Below are positions 10,457-22,483 of a stretch of DNA of 64,000 nucleotides, in pieces. Numbering within the stretch: the first letter of the stretch is position 1; every line of letters begins with the position of its first letter. Source of the stretch: Microplitis mediator. Lineage: Eukaryota > Arthropoda > Insecta > Hymenoptera > Braconidae. Position numbers and translations under genes: made by a program. Where the stretch lies: assembly GCF_029852145.1 (NCBI RefSeq), contig NC_079976.1:11703104-11767103 (forward strand), written 5' to 3'. Under the pieces are notes generated by a model. That model searched no databases and was not told the DNA's origin. It saw nothing but the letters and a program-made list of their open reading frames with translations.

Positions 10457-11205
10457 ACAAATATTAACTTGATTACAAAAAAAACTTGATTAAGTAGAAT
10501 CACTCGTTTAAATTCGCGAATTCGATTGCTTATTACTGCTGATACTTTTTAATATTTCCTGGTTTCAGAGCTGATTTTGGTCTGTTTGATCTTTTAGAAT
10601 GAGTCAGTAATAGAATATTGTGTGACAAGCTCTGAAACAAGACGAAGCGGAAACGTGTAAGGGCTGTTGCTGTCCAAAGGAACAACATTTCTGCAACTGT
10701 AAGTACCGGCGATTTGTTTAATCCTTTTATCCCGTAAGTTGCTTATTGTCAAGTTTATCCTGGAACTTTAAAATTATTAAGGGTTGCGAGTAAGACTTAA
10801 TTCAGTGTAATTTACAACCTCCGTATTAGAAGTTGGATACCGCATTGATTAATATTTCTGGTAGTAAACATTTTCGAGTCTGGAAGAAAGTCTCGATCAA
10901 TTGCTTTTGGATTTCATTAATCCAGTATATATAGCTTACCGGATATTGGAATTAAACACTTTCTGTCTAGTCCGATACAGAGTTTAATTTCGTAGATTCC
11001 TGTGTCACAGTTGAGTCGTTGTTTACCGTAGTGGGGATAGTTTGACAACTAAATCAAACCTTGTGGTCCTGTTTGAGGTATGGATAGTAGGCACAGGATG
11101 AGGACGACTAAACCACACGTCCCGTCTGATAGCAGTCCCGTGTGAGTCAGGCTCACAGCCGACAATCTCGCAGTAACGCGCTGGAGTCTTGAGATTTATC
11201 GAAAC
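10457..11205. other. No gene recognised
   Basis: This is mixed AT-rich DNA. A short inverted repeat, GTTTCAGAGCT at about 10562 and AGCTCTGAAAC at about 10628, is the only structure noticed. The last part, from about 11020, may be strongly decayed RNase H-region sequence of the gypsy element that follows, but no motif can be read. Confidence 0.3.
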
Positions 11206-11209
11206 GTAC

Positions 11210-12570
11210 TGGATAGTAGCTTCGCTAGTTTTTTCTGCATGAGCTTGAGAGTTGATGGAGCACACATTTACCATTGTGCACAGACGTGGAGCTTGTTATT
11301 ATGTGCCAGATGCTCTGCCAAGGATACCAGAAAGCGAAGTTGAACATCTGCATATCGTCGACGATTTACAGGATCGATGGTATCTCAAGAAGTGTCAAGG
11401 TATTGGTCGAGCACCTGATCGTTTTCACGATTGGCGTATCAAGGATGATAAATTGTATTATCATCGGCCACACCATAGCGTTGACTATGAAGGCGAAAAT
11501 CTCGATGCCTGGAAATTGGGATTACTGAAGCAGATGAGGTTGAGGGCATTCCAGGAGAATCACACGACTCCTCGAGCGGGTCACCTGAGTGTTGAAAGAA
11601 CTCACCGTCGACTAGCTCTCCGCTATTACTGGCCCAACATGACCTGTGAAATGATAGATTATATGAGATGATGCGGTACGTATCAACGTGGTAAAGTTAA
11701 ACAAGCTGTACCTGATGGCCACATGCGCCAACACATCATTGAATCTCCGTTGACCATGATTGCTGCAGATGTCGTGTGTTCCAAAACGCCTAGCAAAGCT
11801 AGACAAACGGTTGTTCTCGTAATACAGGATCTGCATACAAAGTGGATCGAGTTATGTCCACTTCGACGAACTATTGCAGCTAAAATTGTTGATGCTCATG
11901 AAAACTTGGTTGCTGACCGTTAGGGTGCACCAATGATCTTACTGATGGATAATGGTACCGAGTTTGTAAATAAATATTTACAAGCACTACCTGAACGAGT
12001 GGGGTTGAAACTCCTCCACAATCCACCTTATCACGCTCAAGCAAATCCCGTGGAAAGTGTTAATCGAGTCCTAGAGCCTATATAATAAGATTTTTTCTAG
12101 ATACCGATTGTCACGGATGGGACTTCCATGTACATGAGTTTTGCTTTGCATGCAATGCTGCATTTCACAGCTTGATTGGCGCTACTCCAGCCTTCACTAA
12201 CTTTGAAAGAGAACCCAAAGCTGCTGTTTCTCTTTGTCGTGAAGTCAAAGGAGTGGTAGAAATTATTCCAAGACCTCATCAGAAGTTGCGTGACTGCATG
12301 ACATGGCGAAATAAACAGAGACAATCTACCGTGCATGCGCTAGAATCAGCATACCAGCGTCAGGCTTACCTAAGGGGCGTCAGGCTTACCTAAGACCACT
12401 ACAAACTACGCCATCGATCCAGACAATATGAAATTAGGGATCTGGTACTTGAACGCCATCATGTACTATCATCAGGTGCCAAGAAATTCTCGGCGAAGCT
12501 AATGACTCCGTTCTTTGGTCCGTTTATTATTTCCCGATGTATATCTTTTACGGTATACGAATGAGCAGAT
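11210..12570 (+). pseudogene. Decayed Ty3/gypsy pol: end of RNase H region and integrase
   Basis: Frames read in sequence along the plus strand. The zinc-binding part contains HTTPRAGHLSVERTHRRLAL and YYWPNM (in 11252-11671). The catalytic core contains IAADVVCSK, VLVIQDLHTKWIELCPL and, past a stop, LLMDNGTEF and NPPYHAQANPVESVNRVLEP. A later frame carries GATPAFTNFEREP, and GPFIISR follows near 12520-12545 as the GPY/F-type end. A TGA stands in the zinc region (about 11669), with a Tyr in place of the second zinc-binding Cys. A TAG stands before GAP (about 11921), and the frame shifts between about 12075 and 12170. A 19 bp tandem duplication lies at 12357-12396. No LTRs are visible. It belongs to a different gypsy lineage from the element at 22484-25690. 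Confidence 0.8.
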
Positions 12571-12599
12571 CTTGACGGCAAGACACGGTGATAGGACAA

Positions 12600-13260
12600 T
12601 TGCTCTCGACAAAATATCCCCACGAAAAAATCACCCTATTAAAAAAAATATTCATTTTAAAACATTTTAATTTTTTATCGACTGGTCAATTGAATATATC
12701 TATAAAATCAATAGGTAATATAGATTTTGTGGCTGATAAGTGCATTTGATTAATAAAGTAGAATTTCATAGAAGAATTTTTCGTGTATTTCGATCTGTCG
12801 TTATATAGTTACGTGCGTTAATATTCCCAGATGAAATGCCGTGTTTCATTTCAATATATCCTTGTGACAAAATATTCGTTGTGAGAATATCTTTGAACTG
12901 AATGTACTGACAACTATAAAAAAATGTGAAAATTATGAGAAAAATCGCGCACAAAATCATGAGAAAAATTATGCATAAAATCATGAGAAAATCACGCACA
13001 CAAATCCTTAAAAACAGGGCACAGCACGATAACAAGCTTATGTGTTAGTCTATTTTCGAGTAAATACACATAAAATCCATGGTAAAAGGGGACATCATGG
13101 TACGAAGCTAATTAATGTTCTCCAATAATTTTTTTCATTCATTGGAAATCCCTTATTAATATGCTTCAATAGGCGAAAAGAAAGCGGTTGACCTTGCAGG
13201 CCATTCCTGAAATTTCCCGTCTTGGACCCAAACCGCAGTAGACCGAATCTAAAAATAAAA
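12600..13260. other. AT-rich DNA, no gene seen
   Basis: The segment holds short tandem-like words (ATCATGAGAAAAAT repeated three times at about 12935-13000) and otherwise featureless AT-rich DNA. Reading frames here are short and low complexity. Confidence 0.3.
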
Positions 13261-13269
13261 CTTTTTTTA

Positions 13270-13446
13270 ACTTCCCACTAAGAAAATCGACGATTTTCGA
13301 AAAATTGGGAAGTTATTGTTTTCACCCCGATTTGCGAAAATCGAAATTTCATCAGATGTCGACGTCTTGAGGTCCTAGGAAGTTATTCTGGCTATTTTCA
13401 GAATGATGTCCGAGTGTCTGTATGTATGTATGTATGTATGTATGTA

Positions 13447-13515
<69 letters not shown>

Positions 13516-14110
13516 GTGTGACCGGCTTATAACTTTTTAAGTAATGAATCGATTTGGATGGTTTAGGTGGCAATCGACAGAGCTTGTTGGCCATCAACTT
13601 TTCTGAAAATTTCGAATCATTTGATCAAGTAGATTCGAAAATATTGGCGAATTACGGAAAAAAAATTTTTTTTTTTTTAGTTTTTTATTGATTTCTCAGA
13701 AACAACTCGAACGATCGACTTCAAAATCTAATCAGCTCTAGAACTCAATAAAACACGTCGATTGCCGCCTCAACCATCAAAATCGGTTCATTCGTTCGTA
13801 AGATATGATGGGAAAAAGGCATGCTAAAAACGGTTTTTTTCGAAAAGAATGGGATACAATAGTATTTTTGAGCTCAAGGAGCTTGAAAACAGTGGGAAGT
13901 TTTGGGGATGGCCCGCAGGGTCAACCGATAGACAGATTTTTTTTTTTGTATTTCGTCACAGAGATATATTGTTCCTGGTATATTTTGTCCGGGGATTTCA
14001 TGCATTTTCATCTGCCGTGGATAAGTTTTTGAGGAGATTTCGTCGTGAAGAGATGAATCGTTTATTTGAGAAACCCCATCAGTCAAGAAAATAAAATTTT
14101 TCAGGAAACA
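13270..14110. repeat. Dispersed repeat with a TATG/TG microsatellite
   Basis: The stretch begins with a small palindrome (AAAATCGACGATTTTCG near 13283), runs into TATG and TG tandem repeats (about 13419-13518), then phrases such as CTTATAACTTTTTAAG and CGATTTGGATGG. Related phrases about AACTGATCCAATTTTGATGG occur at about 19675-19760, suggesting a dispersed repeat family. The last part, around 14050-14095, is inversely related to about 14690-14740 (words TCAAATAAACGATTC), so 14050-14745 may be a decayed foldback. Confidence 0.4.
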
Positions 14111-14119
14111 CAAAAAACA

Positions 14120-14790
14120 TTTTTTTGGAAAAACTTGACATTAAAATAATAATTAAATAATCGAATACAATAATGCTAGCGCCTCTGGAAAAGATTCCAA
14201 CAAGAAAAATTCGATTTTTTAATTGAAACTACTTAAAAAAATTATTTAAAGTTAATTGACTTATGGGATTTTTCAACCAAACGGAAAAAAGATATAAAAT
14301 CATTGTTTTTTTAAACGTTTCCACTCAAATCATTTATTACACTGATAAAATGAAGTATTAAATACGTATTTGGACTCTAAAACTCAGAAATTACAACAAA
14401 TTATAATTAATTTAAACATTTTAATTAATCATACAACAGGCAACAATAAAATAACGTTTTAAATTAATTTCCCGAAAAAGCGCGAATTTTAAATAAAAAA
14501 AAAAATTATTTCTATGAAACTAAAATCGCATAAGTTTATTTGAGTAATTGGCAAATGAGGTTTCTCAATTAAATGAAATTGCTGTCACCCCGTTAATTTT
14601 TGTTTAAACGCTGATTTGATGCATATTTTGATTGATTTCTATGGAGGGACATCCAAGGAACCTAAAAATGCAAAACACCCAATTTCGGAATAAACATGAC
14701 TTATGGGGATTCTCAAATAAACGATTCAGATATTGTCTGGGGACATTTCGTAGTGGAAACTAAGACACTTGGCATGATGTCTGTCCAAGA
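14120..14790. other. AT-rich DNA, possible decayed foldback arm
   Basis: Apart from the inverse match with 14050-14095, only AT-rich sequence with repeated TTTCTCAA-type phrases is seen. No gene is recognised. Confidence 0.3.
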
Positions 14791-14796
14791 TCTAAA

Positions 14797-15320
14797 ATGA
14801 GTCTAATTCCGGAAACGTCTCGAGCATTGGCCGAAAGGGGTCGATCGATTCACCAACCATCACCAGCTTCGACAGCAAGTGGTCCACCACTTCCTGTTAA
14901 GACCCAAGTTCGACTTGATCTAGCAGGAGCGCCAAACAAATCTCAACAAACCGAAGGGACTAATAGGCGGCCCGCCAGCCATCTCCTTCATGCTGAAAAC
15001 CACAGGCGGTTTCACAAGAGACACCGTTTGCTACCGCCACAAATCCATCCACTGTCTTGAAACTGTCACCGAGAAGGCGACCGCTTCTTGGACTGTCCTG
15101 AGAAGACTGAGCAAGGTCTTGCCAAGTTCTGCCGATGTTGTGAACGAAAAGGTATTACCCCAAACAAGTGTCCGGCTTGTGAAGAGTAGTAGTAGCGTCA
15201 AGGATGATACTGTCTCAGCGCCGGACGCTGTGTACTGAGAGAGGAGTTTGAACAGCGTCACCAAGGAAAAGACTCGGAAAAATACCACCACAAATAGCCG
15301 TAAACAACTCATTAAAGTTC
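14797..15320 (+). other. GC-richer, coding-like patch of unknown origin
   Basis: Two overlapping frames together give protein-like sequence. The first (14797-15060) holds SIHQPSPASTASGPPLPVK. The second (14990-15238) begins MLKTTGGFTRDTVCYRHKS and continues with TEKATASWTVLRRLSKVLPS. The switch near 14985 looks like a frameshift inside one older reading frame. Composition is clearly less AT-rich than the flanks. I do not recognise the protein. It could be a decayed gag or other mobile-element protein, or an exon of a host gene. Confidence 0.3.
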
Positions 15321-15800
15321 TAGATTCTAGTGTAGAGTACCGAGATAATGTATCACAGAGCGGAATGTTATAAACAAAATGAAATGTTACCGTTCTCGTT
15401 GTAGAACAAAATTTCTTAGTTATCCCGATCCGTATTTAGCTTACGATGAAATTGGATGTCCTGGAGAACATTTTACCGCTACAGACTTGCGTCTGATACC
15501 GCCATTTCAGTCTGGTGTCCAACCCCTCGCCTTCATGGCAAACAAAATTTTTCTGGTTATTTTTTTCTACGTTGTGAGGTACCCTCATTTATGTGGTATC
15601 ATTCCCGAGATACTGTGGGAGTCGAAGATACGACTTAAGTCGTGGTTTCGATTGCCAGTTGAATCATTAAGATGAAGCGAGATTGAAAGCCTAAAGGCTT
15701 GCCAGGCAAGCCTGTCTTCTAGGAAGAAGGCGTTTGTAACGTTAAATTTTGTTATGATTACAATTATACCAAGGACTTGAAGAAAGAGTCCAGTATCGAT
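15321..15800. other. Unassigned DNA before the RLE non-LTR remnant
   Basis: A 98-codon frame at 15379-15675 (starting MKCYRSRCRTKFLSYPDPY) has no recognised domain and is probably chance or a fragment of the preceding patch. Nothing else is seen. Confidence 0.25.
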
Positions 15801-15802
15801 GA

Positions 15803-17251
15803 TTAATTTCGAGTATTGAGATTGAGTAGGAGGTAGAGTTTGGGTAATGAGAGTATGGTGTAAGTGGTGAGTATCTGGTTATTATCAGTATGAGTATGTA
15901 TAGTGTATCTGGAGTTAAGTATTGAGTATGTGAGAGTAGGGTTACGTATGCATGTGATTAATATGGAGTTAAGTTTACGGTAAGTGTATGATATGTTTAT
16001 GAGTATTAGCATTTTTGATTGCGGATGAGTCCATATGCGATCCTGAGATATCCGTTGTTTGTACTCTTTTTTAACTATGATGTTGAGCTCAGCTGGTGCT
16101 GAGAAATCAATGACATAAACTTTACGAGTGGTCTTATCGAAGAGAACACAATCAGGTTTGTTATGATCAATCTTCCGCGTTGTTGCGAATGGCACGTTCC
16201 AATAAATACGACAACGGTCATTCTCAACAGCTTGCGGAATATCTCCGGGCAAATAAAGCAGCATTGGTGTTTTATCGATACCGTGTGCATTGCTAAGGTG
16301 ATAGTAAAGTACTCGCAGAGCAGCATTGTGACGCTGAAAGTATGCACCTCTTGCCAGCACAAGACATGCTGATAAAAGATGCATAAGCTTCTCAGTGAAT
16401 TGCTTACACACCCTACACACTGTGTCGGCAGCTGTATCTGGTGCACTTTAGCACGGTATTCGAGAATGTTGATTACACCATCTTGGCAAGCAAAAATATA
16501 CCCTTCAGTCTTGTACATCATACCATCTGATTTGAAGAAGGAAAACGTCAGCTGGGTAGACAAGCCATGATCACACACGTTTTTGAAAAACACGCTGTGT
16601 ATGGACTTATCCATGTGCGAACTGAGCAGTTTTTGCTGCAGAATTGCTCTTTAGGGAATTCAGTAAGAGGGTTTTTTCCTCCCGAGACCAAGAGATTTTG
16701 ACGCGTAGATTGCTGCCTTATATTAAAAACTTTCTGCCTATTTTCATGAAACAACAATTCACTACCAGATTTGCTTTGAAACTTGACCGGTCTTTTTTGC
16801 TGCCACGATATTCGTAGAGCTGCTGCCAAACAGCATCTCTCTCCTTTAGAATGAGATCGTTTAAGATTTTAGCAAAAATCTTATCAACCGCATTCAGACA
16901 GATGATAGACCCGTAGTCTTTTGGGTCAAACAAGTCACCTTTTGTAGAGATGAACACGGTTCGCCATTCTACAAGCCAACTAAAAATTGGTTCGCTACCT
17001 CTGATAAAAACTGAAAATATCCCGGCTAGATGACTATGGGTAGAAGGAAGTTTCTTCCACCACACTAAGTTAATGCCATTCGAACCCGTTGTAACCCAGT
17101 TCTTACCATTATTCAGACTTGAACGAACTTCTTTTACGCTGACTGCAGAGCTCTTTTCATCAGCCTTGTTGCGGTAATGTTCTCGACAAAATGCTTTGAA
17201 GCTGTTTAGAGTTGGAGTGTCACGATTCACGTTTTGCTGATCACCATACAA
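15803..17251 (-). pseudogene. Decayed non-LTR retrotransposon ORF with restriction-like endonuclease
   Basis: Read on the minus strand. The segment 17251-16718 holds the start of a reverse transcriptase: a degraded SNGINLVWWKKLPSTHSHLA, then WLVEWRTVFI, DPKDYGSIICLN and KIFAKILNDLILKE, the usual order of early RT blocks. The catalytic blocks are missing. The segment from about 16614 holds ICEF-type C-terminal sequence (TFSFFKSDGM, INILEYRAKV). After a frameshift near 16420 comes CRVCKQFTEKLMHLLSAC, a CCHC-type motif, then KPDCVLFDKTTRKVYVIDFS. The PD...D series in the last phrase is typical of the restriction-like endonuclease of R2-group elements. Internal deletion, frameshifts and missing RT blocks make it dead. 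The exact clade cannot be fixed by eye. Confidence 0.75.
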
Positions 17252-17252
17252 C

Positions 17253-17440
17253 TCGGACCAAAAAGCTTCGGTTCTATGACTTTAGATCCTCGGATAGAAT
17301 ATCCCAACAAAATTTCCTCGAGACAAAATATCTTTTGACAAACAATCCTTGGACAAAGTATCCTTTAGACAAAGTATCCTCAGGACAAAATATCTGTGGA
17401 CGAAATATCTTCCAAAGAAATATTCTGACAACAAAAAGAA
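17253..17440 (+). repeat. Array of GACAAAATATCC-type words
   Basis: After CGGACCAAAAAGC at 17256 come about ten degenerate units such as GACAAAATATC, GACAAAGTATCC and GACGAAATATC, each spaced about 15-18 bp. The same style (CCCGACAAATTATCC) forms the ends of the element at 29051-29895, so this is probably one end of a related element. The other end was not found. Confidence 0.5.
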
Positions 17441-18031
17441 TAAAATATTATTGCAGATAATAATTACAGATCGAGTGCCCTTGTTTTACAAACGATATGT
17501 TTGTATATAATTATGAAGTATATAAATCCATGAACTTGCAATAGTACTGTACCATCTTTTCAAGGAAAATTTAACCAATAGTTTTTTGAAAAGTTTTGTG
17601 ATTGAGATATTGAAATCACTGGTACAGATCGAGTGTCCTTTCTTCACAGATTATATATGTGTGTAAATATGAAATATATAACCCCATACGCTTGCAATAC
17701 ACGGAAAGGAAATTCCACTGAAATTTACAATGTTAACATCGTAATTGTGGACTATACTTCCATCAACATCAACTTCTAAATGTCTTATTTTGATATTTAC
17801 ATAGTAGGTCACATTTTTTACTATTTAGCATCGTAGTTTTAACAAAGACTTTTTGGATTGAAAATTATTTAAAAAATTACAATGTTAACATCGTAAAAAG
17901 AATGAAGTAAAAATCAAAATTCAAAAACTATATTTATTTCTCTCTTTGTCTTTCTTTTTAATTCTGAATAAAATAAATACTACAGTAGTGCTTCTGTTAC
18001 AATACGATATAAGTTAGAAAAATTACAATAT

Positions 18032-18176
18032 TACTCTCTAAACATGAATTAGTGAAAATAAGTGAATATTCACTAATTCCAAGTGCAAACCGAACCACTA
18101 ATTTCAAAAAGTGGTTCAGTTGGCACTCCGAATTAGTAAATATTCACTTATTTCACTTATTTATCCTTAGAGAGTA
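18032..18176. mobile_element. Small palindromic MITE, TA-flanked
   Basis: TACTCTCTAA and its inverse TTAGAGAGTA close a 145 bp unit. Its arms contain the same sequence in opposite order (AATTAGTGAA... / ...AATATTCACTTATT), with a central CCACTAATTTCAAAAAGTGG hairpin. The outer TA pair may be the target duplication. It has no coding capacity. Confidence 0.65.
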
Positions 18177-18295
18177 CATCGTAATTTTCAAATAGTAGCT
18201 GTGTCTATGATAAAAGGCGTTCTTGTGACTTGTGACTGTATATTTATGTCGCTTATAAGGATCTTAAAAACTACCCGAACTTATAAGCCCTTCTG

Positions 18296-18360
18296 TTGCG
18301 GAGTGGTCCAAAGCGTCGAACAGTACACACTCCAAAGATCCCATGTTCGGCTCCAACGGC
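18296..18360 (+). promoter_or_regulatory. tRNA-like module (weak A box, B box)
   Basis: TTGCGGAGTGG (18296-18306) resembles the A-box region of Ser/Leu-type tRNAs. TGTTCGGCTCC (18344-18354) is a near B box. The arms do not fold into a convincing cloverleaf. It is read as a decayed Pol III promoter module inside the word-repeat element. Confidence 0.4.
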
Positions 18361-18444
18361 CGAGTGATTTCTATTTTATACTCTTATTTAAAATTTATAT
18401 TCCATCAAATGCTCAAATTTTACGATGTTAACATCGTAATCTAT

Positions 18445-18785
18445 ACTTGCTCGAGGCTTTGCGTTATTCTCAAGTAACACATGCTTGAGTAAGATTTTGG
18501 TGCCAGTGCCTTGATCGAAAGCCCTAGTCGCTAAAGTCTTTTTCTACCAATGGGTCTTGCTCAAGATCCTGTAGCAAGAAATCTTCATTAAGACTTGTAC
18601 ATAACTTGCTCAAGGCATTGTACACAAGAATATTCAAGATATCTTAAATACGGTGCAGTTGAAAAGTTTCTGGTGCATTTCTTGCACCAGTAACTTATGG
18701 CAGTTACGCATGGCTCGCTCCAGAACTGCTCAAGGCTCAAGGTCAATTTTGAGTCTTGAGCAGGCCATGCACGACGATTATCAAC
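18445..18785. repeat. Array of CTTGCTCAAGGC-type words
   Basis: Words CTTGCTCGAGGC, CTTGCTCAAGATCC, CTTGCTCAAGGC, TGCTCAAGGCTCAAGG and the inverse CTTGAGCAGG recur through the block. The word is near-palindromic (TTGCTCAAG / CTTGAGCAAG). No core module or TIR was found. Confidence 0.45.
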
Positions 18786-20225
18786 TATAGTCTTCCTCCA
18801 GAATTGAGTTATAATCACGCAAAAACTACTGAATATTTTGACATGAAATTTGCACCATAAACTTCGGCGTATTTCAAAAAAGGATTTTAGCTATATATTA
18901 TTGTCAGTTTGATGACAAAAACTAGTTTTTTTTCAAATTTCATTTTAATAAACTTTATCGATTATCGATCGTTCTTTTTTCCAGATGAAACAAAAGAACG
19001 TTATATCTGGGGCATTCCACGCCAAATAGACCAATTTGAAACCCGATTCCCTTCGTTTTGGCTTAAAACTTTTTCTCTTTCTTTTCTCGATCAGAAACAT
19101 TTCTGAGAACTTCGTCAAAATTTTTTACCCAACCAAAACAAAATTACGAATTTCATAAAAAAACGCCTTTTTTTTCAATGAGCTATAACTTTTTCAAAAA
19201 TCAAATTATTAGGGCGTTTTTTCCAAAATTATCGTTTTCAAATATAGTTTTTGAAGAAAATTGGAAAAAAATTATTCAATCATTTTAAAAAAATTTTCCC
19301 ATTAAAATGAAGTACATATTTTACATTACTAATAATTTTCTATTACCCCGCAAAGCGGGTGGGATCTGTTAGTTTAAAATAAAGATATTATTATCAATAA
19401 TTTGGAATAGTGTTAGTTACGACATTATAACAGATACTGAAAGGATCATATGAATCTACCATGAAACTGTGCTAGTGCAAGATCGAGAGGGTAAGATTAG
19501 TATTCATTCATTGAGAACATAATTTTCTTCAACCAAGAAAATTTTCTCCACGCTCAAGAATAGCAAAACTGAGTTCTTGTGTTAAGTTACGATGTTTATG
19601 TTACGTTGAACGATTTTGACTTTATTAAAAAAAAATTTTTTTTTGAATTTTTTTCGACAACGATATCTCTCGAAAAACTGATCCAATTTTGATGGTTGAG
19701 GTAACATAAGACGTAGCTTATAGAGCTTTAGAGTTGACTAAGTTTTGAAATTAATCCATGAAGTAGGTTAGAAGTTATCTGAAAAAAACATTTTTTTGAA
19801 AATTTATTTTTGGATAACTCCCAACGTACTGCACCCATTGAGCTCAATTTTTCGGTCCATGTAGGAATCAACAAGCTGCTTCAAATGCTACCCCAACGAT
19901 CTAAATCAGTTGATACGTTCAGAAGTTACAGAATATTTACATACGTACGTAGGTACATATATGCATATATGAAGCGTTGCTACAATGACATGCAATCGAT
20001 TAATTTCGGCAATCTACGCCGAACATCGATTTTTCCGTTTTCTGTCTTTACCTCATTCGTAGAGACACAACAAGTTATACCGCTGGGCTGCATACACGCA
20101 TCTAAGCATTTTCCATTGTATGCTTAATTTTACTGTGCTACATTTGTTCGTTAAATAAAAACATTTATTTAACATATGTAGTTAGTTAGTTTAAATAATT
20201 TATTTATTATATTTAATATTACCTT
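18786..20225. other. AT-rich DNA, no gene recognised
   Basis: The stretch contains phrases shared with other repeats, such as GGCATTCCACGCCAAATAGA at about 19013, and a block at 19620-19960 resembling the repeat at 13270-14110. A small hairpin CCCCGCAAAGCGGG lies near 19345. The frame at 19810-20127 has no recognised domain. Confidence 0.3.
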
Positions 20226-20227
20226 AA

Positions 20228-20234
20228 CCACTTA

Positions 20235-20271
<37 letters not shown>

Positions 20272-20272
20272 A
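20228..20272. repeat. TA microsatellite
   Basis: An essentially pure TA dinucleotide run, slightly interrupted at its right end. Confidence 0.9.
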
Positions 20273-20429
20273 ATGATAATTAAATGGAGTATTATTCATA
20301 CTCCAATATTGGACTATCCTATTAAATTTCCCTTTGTTTCTGTTTGTATGATTAAAAGTTATTCTTTCTGGCAGGTCGCTGCGGCCACTCGTAATGGTTA
20401 AGTTTTTTTTTTCTCTTTTAGTAAAATTA

Positions 20430-22480
20430 GGTTGGCACTCCGGGACGAGAAAGATCCGAGGCAATCCATAATGCGTAACGAGGATAGATTTGTAAGAAGT
20501 AGTCGTAAGTAGGATAAGTCGTTAGTTTTAGTATTTAGATGCTAAGTGGCGGGGAAATAAAGGCAACTCGGGTGCCGACACGAGGGGGAGCCACCGCTAG
20601 CGACGGAGCCTAGTGGACAAGAGATGACAAGTGCCGAGCCGGTGAAGTGGCTGCCGTAACGAGTAGCCGAGCCATTCATTGACGCAAAGTGCCGAGGCTG
20701 AGGCAGGACAACTTTAGTAAGGGGCGGGTACTTTGACGACCAATGAGATCCCAAGTACAACAGCCGAGAAGAGCTGAGAGACAGCGACTGTTCTAACCAG
20801 TCCCTAGACGTGATCGAGGCGCCGCCAAGTGGGGAAGCCCTGACTAAGAGTGACTGAGTGGCGTAAGAGACAGCGACTGTTCTAACCAGTCCCTAGACGT
20901 GGTCGAGGCGCTGCCCAGTGGAAAAGCCCTGAACCAGGAGTTGCAGTGGAAAAACACGGAACAGCCGCCGCCATTCTGGATCGTACTGTGAAAGTGCCAA
21001 CACGAGGCTGATTGTTTTTTTTGTTGCTAATTGGTGTTTAAAAAGACGACGTTTATTGTAAAAATTGCTATTGATTACTTGTGGAGTCCGGGATTATTGG
21101 TGGTTGACGATTCTGCGGATCAAATTGTGCCGTGTACGGCGACTAGACATTGCGGGAGCTACTGGCGACCTGTATCAGGATAAGTGTTGCTGACTACGTG
21201 GCGGCCAGACATCGAAGGAAGGCGAGAGCGTGACGGCAAAGGTGAGCGGGTTGTCTTTCGTTCCCTCAGAAACACCTCTAACCGGGAGCAGTACCTTAGG
21301 GATTGGAGTAAAATACAAATTGCAATTCTTTATTCAATAATTATTTTTTTATTTTTGGTCTGGGGTGACCTAAGATTGTTTTTTTTTGCCGGCAGACTCC
21401 ATCGCAAGTTGCCGAGTGTGTCGTCGGGTGAGACCGGTTCGAGCTGTTTCGGCTGGTACACCGTGTGGTATTTGATGTACTGTAATCGGGTAGTGGTTTT
21501 TATTTATTCATTATCATTTTGGAATATTATTATTATTCTTGTTATATTTTTTTTTAATTATTAATTACCCCTTGGAATATTATTAGTAATTTCATTATTT
21601 TTTTTGTTGTTTATTATTGTTAATTTTGTTTTGGCGCGTTACTGTGGTTATTAATTGCACCGAGTGTGGACCCGGTAGTTGTTTTTTTATTTACAACTGT
21701 GTTGTGTAACCCGTACTTGAGCCTCGTCACGTTGTGAAAACGGCGGGAGATGTGTGATGGTGGAACGGCGAAAGTTGACAGCGTGTTGACGTATAGAGCG
21801 GTGTCGTATGTCGAGCCGAGCAATTGTCGGTAATTACTCTTGGAGGGGACCTGTAGTCGCGTAACGTCGTCGAATTGACATCCGGGCGCTGCCAACTATA
21901 CAGAGTAGTTGATCGGTCGTATACGCGGCGTGAGAGGGATGGATGAATGAGACGAGTTGACAGCTAAAGGGCGAAGTGTGTGAACGTGGTATCGGCGGTG
22001 GGCCGGACGGGTTGAGTTTGAGATTGTTTATTTTTTTTTGTTTATATCGAGTCACAGGTGATTATTTTCTTTTATTTTTGGTTTATATCGAGTCAAAAGT
22101 GATTATTTTTTTTATTCTTTGGATTATATTGAGTCGAGCGTGAGAATTCGTTGTTTTTTTTTGTTTCTATCGAGTCTGTGACGGGGATTGGCTTGTGGTA
22201 TGGAGTAGACGTTATGTAAGGTTGTGGATTAAATAAAATCAACCTTAAAAATTTTTCTTTCTAAAATAAAAACAAAAGAACAACATCTCTCATTTACTGG
22301 TTAGTACGTAAGTGCCTATCCCTTATCCTGACCCGCTACCCTGAGCGGCGTGGAAATTGTACGAGCTGTGAACCTGTGGTGATCATCACCTGGCGCCCAA
22401 CATTCGACGAGACAGGTGAGCCACGAGTGTGCCGAGCCGCGTCGCCTGACGGATTCCAGGTGACTAGGTATTCGGTTACA
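20430..22480. mobile_element. Long LTR-like block related to the other TGTAAC LTRs
   Basis: The right end (…TTCGGTTACA, ending 22480) and the preceding CACCTGGCGCCCAAC (TGGCGCCCAAC at 22391-22401) match the right ends of the solo LTRs at 44009-44555 and 44650-45703. Inside, blocks around 20900-20985 (GCCATTCTGGATCGTAC) recur at about 46455-46475, and GGACGAGAAAGATCCGAG recurs in altered form at about 46055. The left boundary is not clear. No coding domain is recognised in this GC-richer sequence; it looks like LTR or untranslated leader DNA. Confidence 0.5.
22028..22185 (+). repeat. Tandem units around TATATCGAGTCA inside the LTR-like block
   Basis: Four units of about 50 bp each contain TTTATATCGAGTC followed by a GTGAttatt-type run. 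Single copies of ATCGAGTCAAGC occur in the related LTRs at about 6848 and 45388, so the unit appears to have expanded here. Confidence 0.6.
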
Positions 22481-22483
22481 ATA

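Larger units (their letters stand above)
17727..18438. mobile_element. Word-repeat element with palindrome ACGATGTTAACATCGT
   Basis: The palindromic word occurs, fully or partly, at about 17728, 17879 and 18420. Between the last two lie a small MITE (18032-18176) and a tRNA-like module (18296-18354). Clear TIRs are not visible: TACACGGAAAGGAAATT at about 17705 may be the left end, but no partner was found. The layout, palindromic words around a Pol III-like core, matches better-bounded elements elsewhere in the window. Confidence 0.45.

Noticed and set aside
11023..11274. Minus-strand 83-codon frame
   Set aside because: It overlaps the start of the plus-strand integrase remnant and shows no domain.
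12357..12396. 19 bp direct repeat as a regulatory site
   Set aside because: It is a simple tandem duplication within a dead integrase.
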